Part shown: piece by piece, positions 36,640 through 48,824 of the stretch
How positions within the stretch are numbered: position 1 is the first letter of the stretch
Layout of the letters: every line of letters starts with the position of its first letter
NCBI RefSeq assembly: GCF_011075055.1
Contig: NC_058147.1
Location: 8,556,001 to 8,620,000 of the forward strand
From: Mangifera indica
Lineage: Eukaryota; Streptophyta; Magnoliopsida; Sapindales; Anacardiaceae
Length of the DNA stretch: 64,000 nucleotides
Direction: 5' to 3'
The notes under the pieces: model-generated
The model's database searches: none
Seen by the model: only the letters and a program-made list of their open reading frames with translations
Told to the model about the DNA's origin: nothing
Made by a program: the position numbers and the translations under genes

Positions 36640-37165
36640 AATCGGTATGCTACAAGTGCAAACAAACCAATCATTTTGCCAGAGTGTATAGCAATAGTAC
36701 TAGCCTCTATATGTCAAACTGTTAAAGGAGGATAAGCTTGAGTGTATGCAACTACTCAAACTTAGGTTGAGGTTAGTCTTGCAACAGTGACAGGCCAATT
36801 AATCTTTCATTCATATCCTTTGTATGCATTAATTGACTATAGTGTTGCATATTATTTTATTGCTAATGGCATAGTAAAGAGAATAGGACTAGTGTCTATA
36901 CTAGTCTCGCAAATTAGTAAAAAGATGCCCAATTGAGATAGAATCCATGGCAATCACACGTTAATTAAAGAGACGATTTCTCTGAGAGGTTGAGAGTTAT
37001 TGTAGATTTGCTAATAATGGACATGCTAGATTTTGATATGATACTCAACATAGACTCTTTGAGCTGATATAAGGCTAAAATAGACTACAAGAGGAAAAAA
37101 AAGTCTAATTTGGTTCAGACAATGGTGAAGAGTTCATTTTTGGGAAGAATCAAATTCCTAGCATA
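36640..37165 (+). pseudogene. Ty3/gypsy zinc knuckle and protease remnant
   Basis: Reading frames show CYKCKQTNHFARVY (a CCHC knuckle whose last Cys is Tyr), then ALIDYSVAYYFIANGIVKR (retropepsin active-site region with the D-T/S-G triad lost) and LLIMDMLDFDMILNI (protease C-terminal block). Stops interrupt it. It starts the plus-strand gypsy element that ends at 43,459. Confidence 0.75.
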
Positions 37166-38115
37166 ATGATCAATAGTGTTAAGACCAAAAAGATATTGAG
37201 CAAGTGGTGCATTGTAGTCTTGGCACATATAGTAAATAAAACAAATGAGGTAGTTCTAAGGGTAAGAGATAGTCCAGTGGTGCAAAAGTTTCCAAATGTA
37301 TTCCCTAACAGTCTTCCAAGGTTGGCACTAGAAAAAGAGTTAAAGTTTAGCATAGAGTTAGCTCCAATATCCGAGACACCATATATAATGGTTAGAACCA
37401 AACTATAAGAATTAAAGAAACAGTTACAAGAACTACTAGACAAAGGTTTCATTAGACAAAGTCACTCGTTATAGTGTGCACCAATCTTTTTTGTCAAAAA
37501 GAAGCATGGATTAATGAAGATATGTATCGAAAGCTGAACAAAGTAACAATGAAAACTAAGTACCCACTCTTAAGGATAAAAGATTTATTTGATCAGCTCA
37601 AGGGTGCCTCAGTATTCTCTAAGATTGATCTAAGATCAAGATATCACTAGGTCCAAGTTACTAAGTAAGATATACCTAAGATTGCATTCAAAACAAGGTA
37701 CAAGCATTATGAATTTATGGCGATGCCCTTTTAATTGACCAATGCCCTAGTAATGTTTATGGACCTTGTAAATAGGGTATTATAGAATTGCTTAGACAAG
37801 TTCATAGTAGTGATCATAGATGACATCTTAGCATACTTCAAAACTAGAGAGGAGCATGCATAACATCTAGGGTTTGTGTTGCAAAGGTTAAGAGAAAGGC
37901 AATTATATGCCATGTTTACTATGTACGAGTTTTGGCTAGACAGAATAACTTTCTTTAGACATGTGGTTTTAGTAGATGATATCTCAGTAGACCTTAGCAA
38001 AATTGAGGTTGTGTTAGAGTGACAAAAACCTAAGATAACTAAGGAGGTAAAAAGTTTCCTTAGGTTGCCAAGAAACTAAATACAATTCATTAAGGGCTTT
38101 ATCAAGTTGGCTCAA
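37166..38115 (+). pseudogene. Ty3/gypsy reverse transcriptase remnant
   Basis: The open stretch 37,166-37,408 has VVQKFPNVFPNSLPRLALEK, the RT entry block of chromovirus-type gypsy elements. Next come [30 protein letters not shown] and the catalytic box region VVIIDDILAYF (about 37,810; one D-D pair kept), interrupted by several stops. The sequence then reaches the FLRLPRN...FIKGFIKLA connection block near 38,060-38,110 and jumps to integrase. RNase H is absent. Confidence 0.85.
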
Positions 38116-38129
38116 CTGCTCACTAAGTT

Positions 38130-38230
38130 GGGTAGGTAATGTAAAGGAAACTATACACCTTGGTGAAAATCTCCTTTTGATCAGAGTTTGAGAGACAAGA
38201 TCCTTACCAAGGTGTATAGTTCCCTTCACA
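38130..38230. repeat. Inverted repeat at the RNase H deletion point
   Basis: AACTATACACCTTGGT (about 38,147-38,162) and its inverse ACCAAGGTGTATAGTT (about 38,207-38,222) flank roughly 45 bp, exactly where the gypsy element jumps from RT to integrase. This looks like templated filler at a repair junction. Confidence 0.6.
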
Positions 38231-39202
38231 CTGCCTATCCTGGGAGTGTGAAAATATATTAGGATTTGAAAAGATTTTTTTGGTTGTCAAATGAAGGAAG
38301 ATATAACAAATGTTGTCGCTAAGTGCCTAGTTTGTCAATAGGTTAAAATTGAACATCATAAACCATCAGGACTTTTATAGCCTCTCATTATTTCAGAATG
38401 AAAATCAGAACATATCTTGATGGACTTTATAGTTGGTTTGTCAAGGGTTAGAAGAGAATATAATACTTTATTATAGTTAAGGATACCATGAGTATAGACT
38501 AGCTGGGCCAGATATATGTTAAAGAGATAGTCATGTTCTATGGTGTACCTAAGACGATAATATTAGATTGAGACACCAGATTTGTCTGATCTTTTTAGTA
38601 GGGTATGCATAGGTCCTTAGGTATGAGGTTAGCTTTTAGTACAACCTATCATCCCCATACATATAGACAGATTAAAAAGGTTAATCAAGTGATTGAAGAA
38701 ATGTTAAAAGCTTGTCACCTAAATAGTGAAGCGAGTTAGATAGATGTGTTCTCATAATGGAGCTTACATATAACAATAATTATCAAATAACTATTAAAAT
38801 GGTTCTTTCTGAGGCTTTGTATCAGATAACCATTGCATCATGATGAAATAGGGACATTGGAACTAACGATGACCCAAAGGATGATTAATGATGTCAAATC
38901 ATTAAATGAAAGGATGAAACAAGCTCAAGACTGTTAGAAAAGTTACGTAAACCAAAAGATATAAGATCTTGAGTTTGAAGTAAGCGATAAGGTATTGTTA
39001 AAGTAGCCTTCAACAAGCATATCATAAGATTCAACAGGAAATGCAAGTTAATGTTAATATTTGTAGGACCATTCAAGAAATTATAGCATATAAGTAAGGT
39101 AGTCTGCCAACTTGTGTTACTGACGAACATAGATCTCATTCATAACATGTATCATGTGTCATTATTATGCAAGTATATCAATGACTCGACCCATGTGCTT
39201 AG
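38200..39202 (+). pseudogene. Ty3/gypsy integrase remnant, first part
   Basis: Reading frames contain DLKRFFWLSN (zinc-finger end), CLVCQ-type and HHKPSG-like motifs, TTYHPHTYRQIKKVNQVI (catalytic core) and YHVSLLCKYINDSTHVL (C-terminal GPY/F-like end) up to 39,197. Many stops. The frame is cut by a solo LTR and resumes at 41,634. Confidence 0.8.
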
Positions 39203-41628
39203 TTTAAAACCCTTCTTTAGGCACTTACCTCTATTTGAAATATGTACTCTGAGAGACGCGACCTGTCAAACTTTCATAATATGTTATCACAATTATTAAA
39301 TGTAATATATTGAAAACAGACCCATAATCCCAAAAATGTATTGAAAAATTTAATATAATTATTAAAATACTATTTGAATAACATACATGAAACCATCTAA
39401 ATGCAAATATGAGCCTATACAAATGAGTTCAAAACAAACATTTATTAAATCCAAATGCATCAATATATGTAAAAGGATTCTTATGAATACAATTAACATT
39501 TCATAAATAAAGACATCCAAGCCCTAGCCTTAGACGTCATATCGAGCCATACCCTTAGTCTCCTCATTGCCAACTTGTTGTTTCAGAACCTTACCTGCAA
39601 AATCACATAACAAACACGTGAGTGAATTTATACTCAGTAAGTAGCAAAATTAATATATGAAGTAATGTTATTTCTTTCATATGGAAATCCACGGATGTTT
39701 TCCCTGTATCCTAGATACTCATTTGGATTATCTCAATATCTAGCACCCTTACTCACATACCGAGGTGTCATCTTGAATGACTAACCTTTACTATGTACAT
39801 CGACATCCCAAACATCAAGCGAAAGGCTATGACATCTAGAATGTCATTCTTATAAGCAATTCATGCACATGCCAATTGGAATTAGGTTGTTGAGATAATA
39901 TTACTCATATGGTACGACCTCAAGCCTCTTTTGTCTTTGTACATGTATCCTAAATGTTACAACATCCATCATTGGTACCGAATCATATAGATTTACTAGC
40001 TTATTGCTTTCATTATCACTCTACTTATAGTTTGGTAGCTTGTACCATTATTACACATCGTATCCAAATTTTTGACTTGGACATGACTTAATCGGGATAT
40101 GTGTCATCATTTATATAGTTGAGCACACTCTTATTAATTTCTATCACCAATAACTCTCATTAGGGTCTTATCATCGGCTTTCTTCCATAAACATCCCTTA
40201 TAGGGGTAAATATGTCATTTCTCTAATCCATTTATTCATAGCAAAACTTCATATATTCTTTATCAATTCTAAGTGCTTTCATTTCCAAGTGTTCTTAAAT
40301 ATGCAGGGGTGTATATCCTTTACATACAAACGTGTGTTACCCAATTTACATAGCATGCGACATAAGCACATGAGAGTGTATCCTTGGTGCAGGGCACACG
40401 GTCATGTATCCCATATCATAGGGCGTACATCCATTACCAATTCTACACTCTATGTATTCACTCTACACAATTAGAATTTACATAGGATACATCATAAGCA
40501 CATGTGAGTGTATCCTTGGTGTAGGGTGCATGGTTATATATCCCATATCACAGGGTATATGTCCATTCCCAATTCTAAACTCCTGTGTATTCACTCTAGA
40601 TAATTAGAATTTCCTTGAACACACACGGGTATCTGTAGCTAAAATCCTAAAATTTCTAGAATTTCAAACCTAGTTTTCTTGCACTTTCTAGGCCTCCATA
40701 TACAACCAAAACACTTCTACAAGAACATGTTTCATAGCTAACACCTTACCACATAATCCTATTCCACACTATACCCATGTATTGATAACTTAAACATCAC
40801 TAACATGTCATAACACATATCCCAAATTCATATCGCATCCTACACTACCTTTCAAATGTACATTCTATCACAAACAAATATAGATGAAACTTTAACCTTC
40901 TATCAACCCTAATAGGCCAATTAATAATAATTTAAATAACACATTACCTATGCATAAAAAGAATCAACACTTAATCAAGATCAAGTAATTCTACATTATA
41001 AATTAAACAATAACTAAGTAAGAACTCAATCAATTATCACTATATACATATAATTATCTTAAGCAATCAAACCTCATGTGCACATTAAATTCAGAAGCAT
41101 TAAAAGCAATTTAATATAGAAAATTGCAAGAAATTACACTATGTACCTTGGTACAATGACGGTAATAGCCTTCTCATGGCTTGAAATGGTTCCAAAGGCT
41201 CTTCTCTAAGCAGGACGTGGTTTTAACACTCTCAAATCTCTCTTCTCTCTTGTTTGGTTGAAAGGAATAAAAAAAAGTGAATGTTGCATATTCTATGACG
41301 GTTTTTATTTTTAGATTAATCAGACATATATAGGCATGTATACTAAACGCACAAACATGTATGCTAGTTATAAAACTTTAAAACCACATTGCATGACTCC
41401 CATGAAACTTATCCTTATCCTAAAATTCAAAATTCGTTGACTAGACATGATCGTGTATCTTACTTACACGAGCATACATCCCACCCAATTTTTGACCAAA
41501 TCATATGATACTCCAAAAAGACCATTTTACCCTCTCTGTCATATCATGCACAGGCATGTAACCTCTAAAACATAGTTATGCATGCCATAAATCATATAAT
41601 AGCTTCTTAAGTACCTATGGATGTTACA
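39203..41628 (-). mobile_element. Solo gypsy LTR nested in the integrase, with CTTAG target duplication
   Basis: A 2,426-bp insertion begins TTTAAAACCC (decayed TGTAACACCC) and ends ATGTTACA. It is flanked by CTTAG at 39,198-39,202 and CTTAG at 41,629-41,633. Removing it rejoins the integrase C-terminal reading. No internal domains are present, so it is a solo LTR. Motifs such as CACTCAGTAAG, read in reverse, suggest minus orientation. Confidence 0.85.
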
Positions 41629-41633
41629 CTTAG

Positions 41634-41847
41634 GGTTGAGGATTACAAGCTTAAGTGTAATTTGGCATATAAAAGCACTCAGTTCAGATTTTAGATAGAT
41701 GAGTCAAGAAGCCTAAACACAAAGAAATCCCTTTAGTCAAGGTTTTATAGAAGAATCATTAAGTTAAAGAGGCCACATTAAAGGTTGAACAAGATATAAG
41801 ATAGAGATTCGTACAACTTCTTCAGTGATATAAGGATGAAATTCAGT
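41634..41847 (+). pseudogene. Ty3/gypsy integrase remnant, last part
   Basis: The reading LKCNLAYKSTQFRF then DESRSLNTKKSL corresponds to the tail of gypsy integrases that follows the GPY/F-like region (the L-x-Y-x-x-x-P-x-x-I-L-D block). It lies directly before the polypurine tract. Confidence 0.75.
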
Positions 41848-41861
41848 TAAGGGGGGAGGAT
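41848..41861 (+). other. Polypurine tract of the plus-strand gypsy element
   Basis: TAAGGGGGGAGGAT immediately before the LTR start TGTAACAG. Confidence 0.8.
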
Positions 41862-43459
41862 TGTAACAGTCACAAATAAGCCTAAAGGAATTTTAGTCTT
41901 TTTCCTTATTTCTACTTAAGTTTATTGATGATTTTTTTAGGATGCACACCTATGTATATGAGCATACACAGTTATGCATCGTTAGCAAAGTTTGAATTTG
42001 AGATAAGATAAGAATTGTAGTAAATTGAATATTGTAATAGTTGTATGACATGACACATGCCCATGTATAGTGTTTACACGTGCATGTGTCATGTCCGGGG
42101 GACGAAATAAAAAGAGACATTAATCTAATTTCTAGTATTTTTTTGCACAATAGTCACATGAACTAACAGAAAGGAAAGAGAATTGAGACTTAGAATGTCA
42201 AAAAAGGGTTACTAGTCGTAAAAAATCGCAGCCACATAAAGGCTAAAGCAATCTATGAAAATCACATAAGCTATTCTAGCTCTCTCTCGATTATTCGACA
42301 TGTTTCTAAATGAATCCAAAGCTGTTGAATGGAAACCATGACTTTTAAGTTATTTTGAGTTGCCTTAAAGATTATTGAATATTCATATAAGTTTACATAA
42401 CACTAAATTGGGATGTAAATGCCATGATCGTGTTATTTATGTGTTGATTAAAGTCAAATCTAGGTAAAAAATTAGGAAAGTTATGGAACATGGTACATAC
42501 CTATATAGTTACCAGTTATCTGCGTAATTGGCGATATATGTGAAAACAATAGGGTTATATAAGAGATAAATACCTATAAAATGTATCATGCACTCGATAC
42601 CAAAGCATATTAGCCACATAGTTCAATTTAGTTTAAGTGTGCATGGTAAAGGATATGGCCTTTTTAGTTAGTTCCTTATATGATCAGCAAGATGCATCAC
42701 ATATATAACCATGATAGGGGCCATCTAAGGATGGTTTTTAGATAATAGTTTTGTAATCAGTATATGTGGTAAGGGAGGGATTGCAACCATATTTTTTCTT
42801 GTGTGACTAAGGTATAATTGTTAGATAGTCAAATAGGTCGTATGACATATGCGTAAGGCACGATATTAAGTTGACACGCTAGGTGTCATTTGCTTTCACC
42901 AAGACATCTAATATGTAAAGATTAGCTTTGATTGTAGTACCATTGTGGATGACTATGTTAAGGCACAAGAGTGTTGGGCTATGATCATACTGAGCTTCAC
43001 TAATAGGATGTTAGATTTTCTATTTCATACTTGTACAAGGTGCCAAAAGGTCACCATCTTATTTAGTATTTTCACTTATACGTTCCCTTATTATTGTTTT
43101 ACAAGTATAGGTGAATAGCAAGACATACGGGGGAACTAGTGATCCAGTTAAGCTGTTGCATGAAGGCGAAGAGTAAAATTGTCTTTTATAGTTATTACTC
43201 ATTTTATGTATTTTGTCTTTCGATTTCGGTCCTTATGTATGTTTTTACACTATTTTGGTATATTGATGTTTCCAAAAGCATTTATGTGAGTCATTTGAGT
43301 TTATAATAAAGATATTCATTTCAATTTTTGCACTTTTTTCACTATAAATATTTAATTTCATATATTATTTTCTTTGTTTTTAATTTAAAAAGTCAAGTTG
43401 TACTCATCTTTTTGGATCATATTCCATAAAGGGATATGTATTTGGAGAGGGGTGTTATA
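41862..43459 (+). repeat. Ty3/gypsy 3' LTR
   Basis: The 1.6 kb LTR starts TGTAACAGTC after the polypurine tract and ends GGGGTGTTATA. It is related to the older LTR pieces at 4,875-6,496 and 23,845-25,467. The matching 5' LTR is not in the window, so the element is truncated on the left. Confidence 0.8.
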
Positions 43460-46305
43460 TAAGCTTTTCTTATCTCTCTTAATCATCCTTATCTCACTAA
43501 GTGTAAGTCCTTTCTTCTTTTACTTCTCTTTGGTTTGGTTGCTACCACTAAAACTACATTCTTGATGAAACAAAAGTAAACAAATTTAGTAAGAAATGAT
43601 GTACATCTAACAATTAATTGTAGCATTAAAGGTAATTTCACTATTAATTAAAAAGGCTCAACAACCTGGCAAGACCCACAGACATGGTAGGCCACACCAA
43701 AGACGACGTGGCCTAACCCAACACGGCTTATTGCCACCTCTACTTACCATCCATGCTTAGCTAGAAACAAAGATTGACTCTCAGCACCAATCCCATTCCC
43801 CACTATAATCTAACCCCATCACTGTCCTTCATCCTTCTTAAACTCATATATGAAAAAATAAGTCCCCCACCACACTATATACAATCTATGTGTAATAGCC
43901 CAAGTAAAACTCAATCTAGAAATCAACCACAAATTCAATTTACAACTCAATACCATAACCATTCAAATGAATTAGACCTAATGAAGTCAAACTGATCAGA
44001 TATGATAAAAAAAATTATTTATTTTTGCATATATTTTTGTTAATTATTACAAGGTTATTAATAAAATGACCATATTTTGAGGGGCTGTAATAAATTACTA
44101 GCTCTTTAAGGATTAAACCTTTACCAACTAATTTAATTAAATAACATTTTGCCCTCATCCCTAATTACATTTCAAAAGCCCTTAAAAAACTAAAAATCCT
44201 TATCCCTAACTACAGTCTTCTTCCAAGTGAGAGTCTAATATTCAAAACCTCATAGCAAAAGTATGAACTCAAGCAAGAAAGATGGTTAAATCGAGATAAG
44301 AAGATCAATATTTATTGATTTTTTAAATTTCAATTTAAATAAATAGCTATATTGTTAGCAATATAGGCAAGAATTTGTGATTTTGATGATAGGAATGAAT
44401 TTTAAAAAGTTTAGCTAGGACACTAAACTTTCTAGTGTGAAAAGATAAACTTCAAAATGGAATGTAAATGCAAGATTTAAAGCTATGGGGGTTTCAGGAT
44501 ATTTTCAATAATTGTGAAATGAAACATAATAAGAACACTAAACCTTTTAGTTAAAACGTTCAACTTCCATTTGGGAAGTAAGTGTAAGACTTTACAATAT
44601 AGAAAGTAGAGAATCTTTTAAGGCATGCTTTAATATATGAGGTAGAGAAATTTTTAGGCAGGTTTTCAGTAGTGTATCTAACAAAAATTAAAGCTAGACA
44701 ACAAAGTATGAGTTTAGTTATTAGAATCTAAAGATAACAGGGGAAAATGTATTATTTTACAGTTTCGAAAGGGTTAAAAAAATAAAAAAAGTTCAGTGTT
44801 TTAAAAAGGGAAAATGACTTTTTCCTTTTTGACTTATGCCAAAACAAAAAGGTTTCACCCTTAAAGTCAAAAAACGACAAATTCACACCTTCCATTAAAT
44901 TTTGTTAATAAATTATATTTTATTGTAGAAAAGAAGAAAAAAACAAAAATACTATAATAATAATAATATTAAAATAACAGAATTGTTATTTTACTATTTA
45001 TTTTATAATTTCATCACAATAACACCACTATCACCAATTGCCACCATTGACAATACCACCATCACCTTTTGTGATCATCAACAACTTATCTAGATGTGAA
45101 TTAGATAAAGAAGTGTCTCACTTCCTTTGGGTTATGTTAATAGTGATTTTGGATTAGGGAGTTGTTGTGATGGGAAGGGAAGGAGGGAATTCACAGGATA
45201 GTTAAAAGAGTGTTGAGGTAACAATAGAGGAAGGGTGGAATGGAATTTGTATGATGACAAGGGGAAATGTTAGACAAATTTATGTTATGGCGTAATGGTA
45301 ATGGTGACTAATGTTGCGGTGGTGATATTTTATGGCAAGGTGGTGGTGTCACGTTGGGGGAAAGGGAGGTGGAAGGTAGCAAATCGATAAAAGGTATTTT
45401 TTTAAAATCTTTTCTAAAAGAAAAAAAGATGATAAATGGATGAAGCAATGAAGAAGGTGAAGAAAAAATAATGAAAGAATATAAAAATAAAAATAATAGA
45501 AAAAGTTTGTTTTTTTTACAAAATTATAATTAATATTTAGAATAGAATTGAAAAAAGTACCATGACACCCTACTTGACATTAAAGATAATGGAAAAAAAG
45601 TTGGACCCAAGGTGGGAATATTTTGTATTTTAATTTTAAGCAGGCAATTTGTTATATTGGCATAAAATTGGTGGAAATAGTCATTCTCCCTTTTGATAAC
45701 GATAGTATTGTTAACTTTGGTATTTTTTAAGTATGACCATTCAAGAGGCCAATTGTGAGACTTGAAAGTTATAGATGGTTTATGAGGGTTTTAGGAATGT
45801 AAATGTAATATTTTGAAATTTAAGGGGCATATGAAATTTGATGTGAAATGAAAATTTCACGTGAATTAGTAATTTATATAATTTTATTTATTTATGTAAG
45901 TGTTTTGGCAAACTATGAACAATTGTTTACATATGATTACATTGTGTGTAAACATCTATATTGGGTTATTCATATAGTACAGTTGGCAATCTATATTGTC
46001 AATAATCAAATTAGGTATTTGTTGTATAATGTACTATTGTGATTCATTATAGGAGTCATTAATTCTTTCATCTTGTTGGGTATTAAAACCAACATTCTTC
46101 ATTGTTTTGACCAAACCTAAATTTTTACATTGAAACTTTGATTTTAGCTTGATCAATCTTTTTTTTTCTTTAAACCTTTGTATTGCGTGTTTTTATTTTT
46201 TTTCTTTTTTATATTTTGTTTTTTTCTAGTAAATTAGCTTATCTTTCAAATCTTAGGATACGAATGAATCATTAGTGTTCAAATAGATTTTTGGGTCAAG
46301 GGATG
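43460..46305. other. Unassigned spacer between the gypsy element and unit C
   Basis: About 2.8 kb with no convincing gene or element. Short frames here are AT-rich chance frames. A TGTAATAGCCC at about 43,890 resembles a decayed gypsy LTR start, but no partner end was found. There are AAT runs near 44,955-44,970. Confidence 0.35.
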
Positions 46306-47755
46306 AAGGGATTTTAGATATTATATCTGTTTTGTAGACGATTACATTAGATATTTATTTGGATTTTTCTTTTAAAAATCAAATATGAAGCTAAGCACAC
46401 CTTTGAAACATGTCCTCACCTAGTTGAGAGACAATTTGAGACAAAACTCAAGTGCCTACCAACATAATAGGGAGAGACCATAGCTTAACAAATTAAAAAT
46501 ATTCTTTAGTCATCCCATGCCTACAAAACCATCTAGAAAATGGAAGGGTTGAAAGAAAACATAGGAAAATAATAAAATTGGCGTTACCTTACTTGCATAA
46601 GTTGATCTCCTACCTAGATTTTGGTGGTTGGCATTTCTAGTCTTAATTTGCCTAATAAAAAGACTTCCCTCTTCAGTATTAATTAAGAATGTATTGTGTG
46701 AAGGATTGAACTGATGTTTGTTACAAGAGTGGACACTCGTTCGACATAGTGAAGAGCAGAATAGTCTTTTCACATTATGTGCATGAAAATAGTTATGCAT
46801 TACAGGATTTATGGTTGTGCTTGGGCAGGTGAATGCATGTTCATTCATTCATCGAATTTGATAGATAATATACGTTTCCTAGTGATTTTGAGATGTGTCA
46901 TAATTAGATAATGACATGAATGCTAACTCTAAGGATGATGAATGGTCGTTTGTCAGGCTTGTTAGGCAAAATTAAAATGGTGTGTTTTGTTTGGCTTACA
47001 ATTACCCAATTTTTGCAAAGCCAGAGAAATATGAGTGAGAGAGAGCTTTATTGGGGAAGTAGAGAGACATCAAAGGCATTAGATTGACGAAATCACAATA
47101 GCCATATGAAGGATAATCATACACCGAAAGCCAAGTAGTTGGCCACTTTCAATCTTCCTTTGCTAGTTTGAAGAGTTATGAATTATTATGATTTTGTGTG
47201 ATGATTATTTATGCATATAGGAATAATGTTATTAAGAATTAATAGGTTTGCTTATGGTTTTACTCCTTATAATTGATGAAACTATCTTATTAATGGATTA
47301 GTCCCAAGTTCAAGAGTCAAAACATGATCTTAAGATTGATGATTTTGTGATCTAAGTAGTTCAAGCATGTTTAATGATTATGTATTATTAGAATCATGAT
47401 AAAGACATTTAAAGGTTATTATGCATAAAATAAAGACTAAAAACCATGTTGACTGAGATAAAAAATGACATGACAAAGGTCTCCTTTAGACCTTTGTCAT
47501 GTCATTTCTTGTCATGTCATTTTTTATCTGATGGTCTCTACTCTCTCTCATTGCACTCATCTTTTATCTTATACACCTATCATCACATTGATTCTTTCAA
47601 AGTTAGGGTTTTCTTTCCTTGACGAGCCAGATTTTGAGCTAGCTGCTAATCTATATACTATTTCCAACCTCTATACAATGGGCTTTTGTTAGCAAAATGG
47701 TGTATGACACCACATTTTTGAGAGGGTAGCTGGTAAAGGTGAGACTATTGATGAT
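46306..47755 (+). other. Left arm of unit C, non-coding
   Basis: Matches unit B from 20,571 with moderate divergence. It contains the palindrome at 47,451-47,533. A 112-codon minus-strand frame at 46,510-46,848 is not preserved in B and is not supported. Confidence 0.4.
47451..47533. repeat. Palindrome, better-preserved copy (unit C)
   Basis: ACATGACAAAGGTCT and AGACCTTTGTCATGT are perfect inverse copies around a 4-base loop. GATAAAAAATGACATGACA on the left pairs with the far right of the structure if one 15-base repeat (GTCATGTCATTTCTT type) is looped out. It could fold as a hairpin in RNA or a cruciform in DNA. Confidence 0.7.
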
Positions 47756-48118
47756 TTGGCCCTCGATACTGATATTGATGATGCTACGCCCCAAGCTCCT
47801 GATGCTCCAATTAATGGTGTTGATATTGATATTGATGAGGGTGATGTTGAGACTGATGAGGATCGAGATTCATTTGAGTTATATGCTATTGCTTTTGGCA
47901 AAAGATCTAGAATAGTTACTGGAATGAGTTCATCTACTAAGCCAACCACCGCCTTAGTCGCTAATTCTATCTCTCTTTTATCTATTAAGCTTACAGATCT
48001 TCATGCTAAGGTTTACATTGATTTTGATCTTGTTAGTGCTAGGATTGCTAATCCTCGAGCCGAGGTCATAGGTGGTATAGATAAGCTTCTTCATCTTTTT
48101 CCTTCACCACCTTCTTAG
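47756..48118 (+). pseudogene. Acidic ORF before the Sirevirus-like 3' LTR, longest copy (120 codons)
   Basis: The open frame begins as an Asp-rich stretch (IDDATPQAPDAP, DVETDEDRDSF) and continues with a moderately hydrophobic tail (ARIANPRAEVIGGIDKLLHL). It has no recognised domain. Homologous stretches in A and B are broken by stops. Position, about 240 bp before the first polypurine tract, suggests the C-terminal end of a post-pol (env-like) Sirevirus protein. The ORF has no upstream continuation in frame, so it is a remnant. The function is unknown. Confidence 0.45.
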
Positions 48119-48356
48119 TTTCTCTCTGTTTTTTATTGTATCTTTGTTGTGTATGGATTTTCCCCCTACCTTGATGTTTTATCTTGTTAGTACTCTTATT
48201 TTGCTGATCATGCTTATTTAGACATTTTATTCATAGATTGTGTCTTGATGCTTGTTTTTGGCCATTTTGGTAATCATTTCTACACGTTGTTGATGCATGT
48301 TAGTCTTCTTTTGTCCCATTGACTATATCATTTGCATTATTCTTTTTTATAATGAC

Positions 48357-48755
48357 AAAGGGAGAGAAAAGTTTGATTAACGTTGTGGACACTTTATTGT
48401 GGTTATGGAGGATTATGGATATATTTGACTATGATTATAGATATGATATTTGATTGATGTTGTGGATATTTTGATGAGAATATAATTGATTATGATAATA
48501 GATGCGATATTTGATTGATGTTGTGGATATTTTGATGAGATTAATGTTGGATATATGATATTGATATGAATTGTATTATTATTTGCCTATGGTGTATATA
48601 TTTAGGGGGAGGAAACTTTATTTTTTAAGGCTAACTCTTGCAAACTTTTCTTAAAAATCAAGTGTTTCCTAACTTCAAGGAAATACATTCATTGATATAT
48701 TTTATAAAATTCCTTAAAGTGCATATATGTTTGTCATTATCAAAAAGGAGGAGAT
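48357..48755 (+). other. Multiple polypurine tracts before the copia LTR (unit C)
   Basis: AAAGGGAGAGAAAA (48,357-48,370), TTTAGGGGGAGGAAA (about 48,600-48,615) and AAAAAGGAGGAGAT (48,742-48,755). Confidence 0.6.
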
Positions 48756-48824
48756 TGTTGACTCAATGAGTCATTATGCTCTTATTTTGATGATAATAAA
48801 CTAATATATCCCTAAGCATATTGG
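48756..48824 (+). repeat. Copia LTR stub (unit C)
   Basis: Only the first roughly 69 bp of the LTR remain (TGTTGACTC... to AAGCATATTG). It then joins directly to sequence equivalent to A 9,148. Confidence 0.75.

Noticed and set aside
46510..46848. 112-codon minus-strand ORF in the left arm of C
   Set aside because: The homologous stretch in B (about 20,775-21,110) does not keep the frame and no domain is seen.
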